NCBI RefSeq assembly: GCF_020524545.1
Contig: NZ_JAIVLG010000002.1
Coordinates: forward strand, 620,001-684,000
From: Microbacterium paraoxydans
GTDB taxonomy: Bacteria; Actinomycetota; Actinomycetes; Actinomycetales; Microbacteriaceae
Length of the DNA stretch: 64,000 bases
Direction of reading: 5' to 3'
The notes under the pieces are model-generated. The model was not told where the DNA came from, searched no databases, and saw only the letters and a program-made list of their open reading frames with translations. Positions 58,298 to 64,000 of the stretch are shown here, piece after piece (positions within the stretch are counted from its first letter, which is position 1; each line of letters opens with the position of its first letter). The position numbers and the translations under genes were made by a program.

Positions 58298-58379
58298 AGT
58301 CGAGGCCCCCTCTGCCCACCGACGCCCCCTCGCAATGACGACTGTCAGTGGGGGCGTCGACGTGCTGAGGGGGCCTCGA
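58298..58379. terminator. Nested palindromes between convergent gltA and helicase genes
   Basis: Outer arms GTCGAGGCCCCCTC (58298-58311) and GAGGGGGCCTCGAC (58366-58379), inner arms CGACGCCCCC (58319-58328) and GGGGGCGTCG (58349-58358), and a small inner pair TGAC/GTCA. The whole 82 bases can fold into one long stem with internal loops. It would stop transcription from both sides. Confidence 0.7.
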
Positions 58380-58405
58380 CGTGAAAGGGGGCGGAGCGGG
58401 ACGCG

Positions 58406-59776
58406 TCAGCGCCCCCGGCCGCCGCCCTGACGGGACTGACCGCTCTGGGTGGAGTAGCCGCTGCCCTGGCCGCCACTGGAGCGGGGACGGCGGCGCCGAC
58501 GCGACGGCGGGTTGGCGGCCCCGTTCCGCTCGCCGCTCGCGGGACGCTGCTTGGAGGACTGACGCTGCTGCTGCTGCGCCGGCTGGACCGGGGCCGGTCG
58601 CACGTGCGGTGCGCGCTCGGGGACGAGGGCGGTGACGGCCGCCGCGGTCACGTCCTCCAGCTGTGCGCTGATCGCAGCCTTGCGCAGCAGGTCCTTGACG
58701 TCACGACGCTGGTCGGGCAGGACCACGGTCACGACCGTCCCGGCTGCTCCCGCGCGTGCCGTGCGACCGGAGCGGTGCAGGTACGCCTTGTGCTCGACGG
58801 GCGGGTCCACGTGCACGACGAGGTCCACATTGTCCACGTGCACACCGCGCGCGGCGACATCGGTCGCGACGAGCACGCGCACGCCACCGTCCTCCGGGGC
58901 GGCGGAGAACGCGCCGAGATTGCGCTCGCGGGCGTTCTGCGAAAGGTTGCCGTGCAGGTCGACCGCGGGGATGCCTGCGGCGGTGAGCTGCTTCGCGAGC
59001 TTCTTGGCCTGGTGCTTGGTTCGGGTGAAGAGGATGCGACGGCCCGTGCCCGATGCGAGGTCGCGCACGAGCGCGGTCTTGTTGTCGGTCGAGTCGACCA
59101 CGAGCACGCGGTGGGTCATCTCGCCGACGGGCACGCTGTCCTCGTCGACTTCGTGGCTGACTGCGTTCGAGAGGAAGCGGCGGGCCAGAGTGTCGATCCC
59201 ACGGTCGAGCGTCGCGCTGAACAGCAGGCGCTGGCCGCCCGCGGGGGTAGCGGTGAGGATGCGGGTGACGCCGGGGAGGAAGCCGAGGTCTGCCATGTGG
59301 TCGGCCTCGTCCAGCACGGTGACCTCGATCGCGCTGAGACGCACGACCTGCTGCTTCATGAGGTCTTCGAGTCGACCGGGACAGGCGACCACGATGTCGA
59401 CGCCGCCGCGCAGTGCCTGCTCCTGCGGGCGCTGGCTGACACCGCCGAAGACGGTCGTGACACGAAGACCTGCGGCTTCGGCGAGAGGCGCGATGGTCGC
59501 GGCGATCTGGGTCGCGAGCTCACGGGTCGGAGCGAGGACGAGTCCGCGCGGGAGGCCTGCGCGGCGCTGACCTCCGGACGCCGCGAGGCGCGCGACGAGC
59601 GGGAGGGCGAAGGCGATGGTCTTGCCGCTTCCCGTGCGGCCGCGGCCCAGGAGGTCGCGTCCGGCGAGCGAATCGGGGAGGGTGTCGCGCTGGATGGCGA
59701 ACGCCTCGGTCTTGCCGGAGGCGGCGAGAACATCGGCGAGCTCGGCGGGAACGCCGAGTTCAAGGAAAGTAGACAT
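58406..59776 (-). CDS. DEAD-box RNA helicase
   Basis: A 456-residue ATP-dependent RNA helicase. Q motif region FAIQRDTLPDSLAGRD, motif I GRTGSGKT, motif II DEAD (VLDEADHMADLGF), motif III SAT, motif VI HRSGRTARAG. The last 80 residues are Gln/Arg/Gly-rich and probably bind RNA. It may act in ribosome assembly or cold adaptation. A leader of about 190 bases precedes it. Confidence 0.93.
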   Translation of the reverse strand: MSTFLELGVPAELADVLAASGKTEAFAIQRDTLPDSLAGRDLLGRGRTGSGKTIAFALPLVARLAASGGQRRAGLPRGLVLAPTRELATQIAATIAPLAEAAGLRVTTVFGGVSQRPQEQALRGGVDIVVACPGRLEDLMKQQVVRLSAIEVTVLDEADHMADLGFLPGVTRILTATPAGGQRLLFSATLDRGIDTLARRFLSNAVSHEVDEDSVPVGEMTHRVLVVDSTDNKTALVRDLASGTGRRILFTRTKHQAKKLAKQLTAAGIPAVDLHGNLSQNARERNLGAFSAAPEDGGVRVLVATDVAARGVHVDNVDLVVHVDPPVEHKAYLHRSGRTARAGAAGTVVTVVLPDQRRDVKDLLRKAAISAQLEDVTAAAVTALVPERAPHVRPAPVQPAQQQQRQSSKQRPASGERNGAANPPSRRRRRPRSSGGQGSGYSTQSGQSRQGGGRGR

Positions 59777-59978
59777 GCAGAAACTCCGTCAGCGCACGAG
59801 TGAACGGCGCGAGATAGGGGGTGAGGTGGGCGACGGCGCAGGAATTGCGCATCGATTCGCCGTTCGAAAGGCCAGCTCGTGCTGGTGATGGGAGCGGTTC
59901 GGCTCGCTTCGGTCCTCAGAGACCCCGTGACGACGACGATGTTGTGGGACCGGCGGTCCGTGCAACGCTTCTAGTCTA
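59777..59978 (-). promoter_or_regulatory. Helicase promoter and long leader
   Basis: TAGACT (59978-59973) is the likely -10 box, with transcription starting near 59966 and a leader of about 190 bases. No known riboswitch is recognised. Helicase genes of this kind often have long, self-regulating leaders. Confidence 0.4.
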
Positions 59979-59982
59979 TCAG

Positions 59983-60012
59983 CGCGGGCATGCCGTCAGC
60001 TGCATGCCCGCG
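59983..60012 (-). terminator. Terminator of dapD
   Basis: CGCGGGCATGC (59983-59993) and GCATGCCCGCG (60002-60012), 11-bp perfect stem, 25 bases beyond the dapD stop and directly before the helicase promoter. Confidence 0.65.
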
Positions 60013-60037
60013 TCGTGCGCGAGTCGTCGAGCGCGGA

Positions 60038-60985
60038 TCAGGCGTGCAGGGCCTGGTTCAGCGTCACTCCGACACCCGCCCGTCGCACGGCCTCGACCGC
60101 TCCGCTGAGGGAGTTGCGACGGAAGAGCAGTCCATCCTGGCCCGAGAGCTCTGCGCCCTTCACCGTCCGCCGTCCGCCGTCCGGAGTCGCGGGACCGTCG
60201 GCGAGGACGATCTTGGTGCCGGCCGTCACGTAGAGTCCCGCCTCGACGATGCAGTCATCGCCGAGCGAGATGCCGATGCCTGCGTTGGCGCCGAGGAGGG
60301 TGCGCGCTCCGATCGACACGCGATGGGTGCCGCCGCCCGAGAGGGTGCCCATGATGGAGGAGCCGCCGCCGATGTCACTGCCGTCCCCGACGACGACACC
60401 CTGCGAGATGCGTCCCTCGACCATCGAGGCGCCGAGAGTGCCAGCGTTGAAGTTGACGAAGCCCTCGTGCATCACCGTCGTGCCGGGGGAGAGGTGGGCT
60501 CCGAGGCGGACGCGGGACGCGTCGGCGATGCGCACGCCGGGGGGCTGGACGTAGTCGGTCAGACGGGGGAACTTGTCCAACCCCTGCACCTGGATGCCTG
60601 CGCGCTGGAGGTGCGGGCGGAGCCGCGCCGCGACGTCGGGGTGCACCGGCCCTGCGTTCGTCCAGGCGACGTTCGGCAGGTGCCCGAAGATGCCGTCGAG
60701 GTTCAGCTCGTTGGGGCGCGCGACGAGGTGCGAGAGCGCGTGCAGTCGCAGATATGCGTCTGCCGTGGACGCGGGGGCCTCGTCGAGGTCGATCTGCAGC
60801 TGCACGACCTCGACCGTGACATCTCGTCGCTCGTCGCGTCCGACGAGGGGCTCGAGCGCAGCGACCGCAGCCTCGTCCGCGACCGATGCGCCACGGCGCA
60901 CCTCCGGGTACCAGGCATCGAGAACCGTGCCGTCCCCGGCGATCGTGGTCAGTCCGATACCCCATACCGTGCGTGCGTCGCTCAT
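60038..60985 (-). CDS. dapD: Tetrahydrodipicolinate N-succinyltransferase
   Basis: Succinylates 2,3,4,5-tetrahydropyridine-2,6-dicarboxylate using succinyl-CoA, committing lysine and peptidoglycan precursor synthesis to the succinylase branch. The 315-residue protein is the actinobacterial type with an N-terminal domain and a left-handed beta-helix of hexapeptide repeats (about residues 160-270, for example [17 protein letters not shown]). It has a leaderless promoter: TAGCGT (60997-60992), six bases, ATG. Divergent from dapE. Confidence 0.93.
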   Translation of the reverse strand: MSDARTVWGIGLTTIAGDGTVLDAWYPEVRRGASVADEAAVAALEPLVGRDERRDVTVEVVQLQIDLDEAPASTADAYLRLHALSHLVARPNELNLDGIFGHLPNVAWTNAGPVHPDVAARLRPHLQRAGIQVQGLDKFPRLTDYVQPPGVRIADASRVRLGAHLSPGTTVMHEGFVNFNAGTLGASMVEGRISQGVVVGDGSDIGGGSSIMGTLSGGGTHRVSIGARTLLGANAGIGISLGDDCIVEAGLYVTAGTKIVLADGPATPDGGRRTVKGAELSGQDGLLFRRNSLSGAVEAVRRAGVGVTLNQALHA

Positions 60986-61050
60986 CCCTCCACGCTATCG
61001 CGCCCGGCCGGTGACGACGTCACGCATGACGGGGAAAGTAGGCTGGACGC

Positions 61051-62124
61051 ATGGTGCTCGATCTGACCGCGTCCTCCGTCGAACTCACTCGTGCGATCTG
61101 CGACATTCCGAGCGTCTCCGGCGACGAGCAGACGCTGGCCGACGCGATCGAGGCCGCGCTCTCACCGCTGGCCCATCTCGAGGTCTTCCGCCACGGCAAC
61201 ACGATCGTCGCCCGCACCGACCTCGGGCGTGCCCAGCGCGTCGCGATCGCCGGTCACATCGACACCGTGCCGATCAACGCCAACCTCCCGACCCGGGATA
61301 TCGAGATCGATGGAGTGCCGTACCTGTGGGGACGCGGAACGGTGGACATGAAGGCCGGGACCGCCGTGCAGCTGAAGCTCGCGGCCGAGCTCACCGCTCC
61401 CGCCGTCGACATCACCTGGATGTGGTACGACAACGAGGAGATCGAAGCCTCCAAGAACGGTCTCGGTCTGCTCGCCGCCGTTCGTCCCGATCTGTTCCAG
61501 GCGGACTTCGCGATCCTCGGCGAGCCGTCCAACGGCGAGGTGGAGGGGGGCTGCAACGGCACCCTTCGAGCGCTGGTCCGTACGACCGGCGTCCGAGCGC
61601 ACAGCGCCCGCGCGTGGATCGGTGAGAACGCGATCCACAGCGCCGCGCCCATCCTCACCCGGCTGGCGGAGTACCGCGCGAAGGAGGTGCTCGTCGAAGG
61701 ACTGCTCTACCGCGAGAGCCTGAGCGCCGTGCGTATCGCGGGCGGCGTCGCGGGGAACGTCATCCCCGATGCCTGCGAGGTCGAGGTCAACTACCGTTTC
61801 GCTCCGAACAAGTCGGCTGCGGATGCCGAGTCCCATCTGCGCGGAGTCCTCGCCGGCTTCGACATCGAGATCACGGACGCCGCCGAGGGCGCGCGCCCGG
61901 GGCTCGATGCCGAGATCGCGAAGCAGTTCGTGGCGGCCGTCGGAGCGGAGCCGCGCCCGAAGTACGGGTGGACGGACGTCGCGCGGTTCTCGGCTCTCGG
62001 TATCCCCGCGGTGAACTACGGCCCGGGCGACCCCCACCTCGCACACCACGACGAGGAGCGCGTGCCGCTCGCGCAGATCGACGCCGTGGAGCGGGGCCTG
62101 CGCGTATGGCTCGCTTCGCGCTGA
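61051..62124 (+). CDS. dapE: Succinyl-diaminopimelate desuccinylase
   Basis: A 357-residue di-zinc M20-family amidohydrolase that releases LL-diaminopimelate. Metal and catalytic motifs are AGHIDTVPIN, WGRGTVDMKAG, YDNEEIEASKNG and GEPSNGEVEGG. The start follows TAGGCT (61039-61044) by six bases. The final 19 bases overlap the mannosyltransferase-like gene. With dapC and dapD this gives three steps of the pathway within 7 kb. Confidence 0.93.
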   Translation: MVLDLTASSVELTRAICDIPSVSGDEQTLADAIEAALSPLAHLEVFRHGNTIVARTDLGRAQRVAIAGHIDTVPINANLPTRDIEIDGVPYLWGRGTVDMKAGTAVQLKLAAELTAPAVDITWMWYDNEEIEASKNGLGLLAAVRPDLFQADFAILGEPSNGEVEGGCNGTLRALVRTTGVRAHSARAWIGENAIHSAAPILTRLAEYRAKEVLVEGLLYRESLSAVRIAGGVAGNVIPDACEVEVNYRFAPNKSAADAESHLRGVLAGFDIEITDAAEGARPGLDAEIAKQFVAAVGAEPRPKYGWTDVARFSALGIPAVNYGPGDPHLAHHDEERVPLAQIDAVERGLRVWLASR

Positions 62125-63323
62125 GCACCGCTCGCCGGTGGGCGCACGCGCCGCTCGCGCTGCGCATCGCGCTCATCTATCTCGGTGCGCGGGTGGTCAC
62201 GACCGCGTTCTTCCTCGTAGCGGGCTCTCTGTCGACCGGCGCCTCCCGGTTCGGGGCAGACGCGAGCCTCGTCGACTTCATCCTCGGCTGGGACGCTCAG
62301 TGGTACTGGCTCGTCGCGGAGACCGGGTACCCGGCCGACCTTCCCCTGACCGACTCCGGCGAGGTCGCCGAGAACGCCTGGGCGTTCATGCCGGTGTTCG
62401 CCTTCGCGGCCAAGACGGTCGGGTTCCTGTTCGGCTCGTGGGGCGTGGGGGCTCTCCTGATCTCGTTCGTCTCCGGATACCTCGCCTGCCTCGCCCTGCA
62501 CCGCCTGCTCCGTGACCGCATCGGAAGCGGCGCGGCGACCTGGGCGGTCGTCTTCTTCGCCGCCGGGCCCATCGCGGCCATGTTCCAGGTCGGCTACGCC
62601 GAGACCCTCTTCCTCCTGCTGCTGTTCCTCGCACTCGACGCGACCGCCCGACACCGCTACTCCTGGCTCTACGTGCTCATCCCGGTGATGGCGTTCACCC
62701 GCCCCGGTGTGCTCGCCTTCGCCCTCTACCTGGGGCTGCACGGGATCATGCGGTGGATTCGTCGGAAGGAGGAGCCGCTCTCCGGTCGGGAGATCGCGCA
62801 CATCCTGGCGCTCGGTGCGCTGGCGAGCGTGACCGGGTTCGCGTGGCAGGTGATCGCCGGCATCGTCACCGGTGACCCCGGCGCATATCTCGCCACCGAG
62901 CTCGCCTGGCGTCGTCACTGGATCGTCGGCGGGGTCGACGGTTTCGTCCCGTTCGAAGGCTGGGTCCAGGCAGCGCAGTTCTGGTTCGGCTTCTGGGGGT
63001 TTCCGCAGTGGTGGGGGCCGATCGCACTGGTGCTCCTGGTCGTCGGGTTCGCGGCCGCGCTGTTGTACTCCCCGCAGGTCCGCGCCCTCGGGGGTGAGCT
63101 GCGACTGTGGAGCGCAAGCTACCTCCTCTACCTGCTCGCCGTGTTCTTCCCGCAGTCGAGCACGTTCCGTCTGCTCCTGCCGCTGAGCCCGTTGTGGGGC
63201 GCGGTCGCCGTCCCGCGGTCACGGCGTTGGCGACTCGGAATCCTGGCGCTGTGTCTCGTCGGGCAGTGGATCTGGATCTTCCACATGTACGCGCTCGGAA
63301 ACACGTTCTGGCAGGTGCCGTGA
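62106..63323 (+). CDS. PIG-V-like integral membrane mannosyltransferase
   Basis: A 405-residue polytopic protein with about eight to ten helices. The first extracytoplasmic loop has DFILGWDAQWYWLVAETGY, the Asp/Trp/Tyr motif of PIG-V-type GT-C glycosyltransferases that use polyprenyl-phosphate mannose. It probably modifies a surface glycolipid. The ATG lies inside dapE (19-base overlap in another frame), so it is co-expressed with dapE. Substrate not certain. Confidence 0.78.
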   Translation: MARFALSTARRWAHAPLALRIALIYLGARVVTTAFFLVAGSLSTGASRFGADASLVDFILGWDAQWYWLVAETGYPADLPLTDSGEVAENAWAFMPVFAFAAKTVGFLFGSWGVGALLISFVSGYLACLALHRLLRDRIGSGAATWAVVFFAAGPIAAMFQVGYAETLFLLLLFLALDATARHRYSWLYVLIPVMAFTRPGVLAFALYLGLHGIMRWIRRKEEPLSGREIAHILALGALASVTGFAWQVIAGIVTGDPGAYLATELAWRRHWIVGGVDGFVPFEGWVQAAQFWFGFWGFPQWWGPIALVLLVVGFAAALLYSPQVRALGGELRLWSASYLLYLLAVFFPQSSTFRLLLPLSPLWGAVAVPRSRRWRLGILALCLVGQWIWIFHMYALGNTFWQVP

Positions 63324-63417
63324 TCGTGAAGCTCCGCCCAATTGTTGCTCGGTGACCTCCAGGCCCCGGTGACACCCGATAAACTCATCCCATACCACCG
63401 GAGGAAAGGGAGCCACG

Positions 63418-63591
63418 ATGGCAGCGATGAAGCCGAGGACCGGAGACGGACCCATGGAGGCCGTGAAAGAAGGACGACTCATCATCGTGCGCGTTCCGCT
63501 CGAAGGCGGCGGCCGTCTGGTCGTCTCCGTGAACGACGCAGAGGCCAAGGAGCTTCACGACGTGCTCGCCGCCGTCGTGGCGCCGGCCTGA
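63418..63591 (+). CDS. DUF3117 family small protein
   Basis: A 57-residue protein, MAAMKPRTGDGPMEAVKEGR onward, matching the small actinobacterial DUF3117 family in full length (ends LHDVLAAVVAPA). Function unknown; the family is highly conserved across actinobacteria. GGGAG lies five bases before the ATG; a TAAACT box near 63380 is a plausible -10. Confidence 0.88.
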   Translation: MAAMKPRTGDGPMEAVKEGRLIIVRVPLEGGGRLVVSVNDAEAKELHDVLAAVVAPA

Positions 63592-63620
63592 TCGATCTCG
63601 GGTCCGCGTCCGCGGATTCG

Positions 63621-63653
63621 GAAGGGCGGTGGATCTCGGATCCACCGCCCTTC
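63621..63653. terminator. Bidirectional terminator
   Basis: GAAGGGCGGTGGATC (63621-63635) and GATCCACCGCCCTTC (63639-63653), perfect 15-bp stem with a TCG loop between convergent genes. Confidence 0.8.
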
Positions 63654-63692
63654 GTCGATTGCGAGGTCTTCGCAGCGGCCGGAGCCGAGGGC

Positions 63693-64000
63693 TCAGTCCC
63701 GCTCGGGAAGGCTGATGAGTTGCAACAGGCCTTCGCCGGCGGGGGACACCGTCGCCAGCACTGCCGACGACTCTTGCGTCTCCTGCACCAGCGAGCGGTA
63801 AGCGGAGGTGACCTCGTCGCGCTGCACCGGGTCGGCGACGCGACCACCGGCGAGGATGCGAGGTACCAGGACGAGTCCGCCCGTGCGAGCGAGGCGAAGC
63901 CCGTGTTCGACGTATTCGATCACGTGTTCGGGGTCGGCATCGACCAGCACGATGTCGTAGGAAGCTTCGTTCATCCGAGGCAGGACGTCGATGGCGCGCC
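63693..64000 (-). CDS. O-methyltransferase, 3' part
   Basis: The C-terminal 101 codons of a SAM-dependent O-methyltransferase (family 3, catechol-O-methyltransferase-like). The region AIDVLPRMNEASYDIVLVDA is the motif before the metal-binding Asp. The frame continues to the window edge, so the start lies outside; the ATG at 63974 is internal. Confidence 0.85.
   Translation of the reverse strand, partial: RAIDVLPRMNEASYDIVLVDADPEHVIEYVEHGLRLARTGGLVLVPRILAGGRVADPVQRDEVTSAYRSLVQETQESSAVLATVSPAGEGLLQLISLPERD

Overview
The window is high-GC actinobacterial chromosome. Gene content and order fit Microbacteriaceae, most likely Microbacterium. Supporting signs are the succinylase diaminopimelate genes (dapC, dapD, dapE), fdxA next to dapC, a GlpX-type fructose bisphosphatase, small DUF3117, DUF6264 and DUF6328 type proteins, many GTG starts, and many leaderless promoters of the form TANNNT-N6-start codon. 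I see no tRNA, rRNA, insertion sequence, prophage or CRISPR array. Coding density is high and most genes are ordinary core or metabolic genes.

Layout. 1-9 kb: the end of an IclR regulator, a probable small RNA with three C-rich loops, two hypothetical proteins, the fba/glpX pair of glycolysis and gluconeogenesis, rmuC with a DnaQ-like exonuclease, a methyltransferase and a lipoprotein. 9-18 kb: ychF, an ECF42-type sigma factor operon with its DGPF/YciI partner, a higBA locus whose toxin has shrunk to a 16-codon remnant, an ABC-F ATPase, a nucleophile-less alpha/beta-hydrolase, an orphan LysR-type DNA-binding domain, a cysteine-free HesB-like protein and Dps. 18-24 kb: an acyltransferase, a 48-residue two-cysteine peptide gene, divergent MFS and ABC exporters, an SDR and a glycosyltransferase. 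24-30 kb: a tightly coupled NAD synthesis operon, nrtR-nadA-nadB-nadC-nadS, headed by a Nudix-type regulator.

30-46 kb: two complete oligopeptide-type ABC importers flank the glycine cleavage operon gcvT-gcvH-gcvP, which is preceded by a tandem glycine riboswitch. 46-56 kb: a PH-domain protein, a CPBP protease, typA, a secreted lysozyme-like protein, glutaminase coupled to an MFS transporter, and an XRE-cupin regulator divergent from azlCD. 56-64 kb: DUF6113-like, fdxA, dapC, citrate synthase, a DEAD-box helicase, divergent dapD and dapE, a PIG-V-like mannosyltransferase, a DUF3117 protein and the 3' end of an O-methyltransferase.

How the parts relate. Several units are translationally coupled by 1-8 base overlaps: the nad operon, both ABC operons, gcvT-gcvH, glsA-MFS, azlC-azlD and sigma-DGPF. 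Most operon ends carry strong GC-rich hairpins. The most unusual items are the candidate small RNA at 820-950, the in-frame internally deleted higB in front of an intact higA, and the leaderless 48-residue cysteine peptide whose 3' end lies inside its own terminator-like hairpin.
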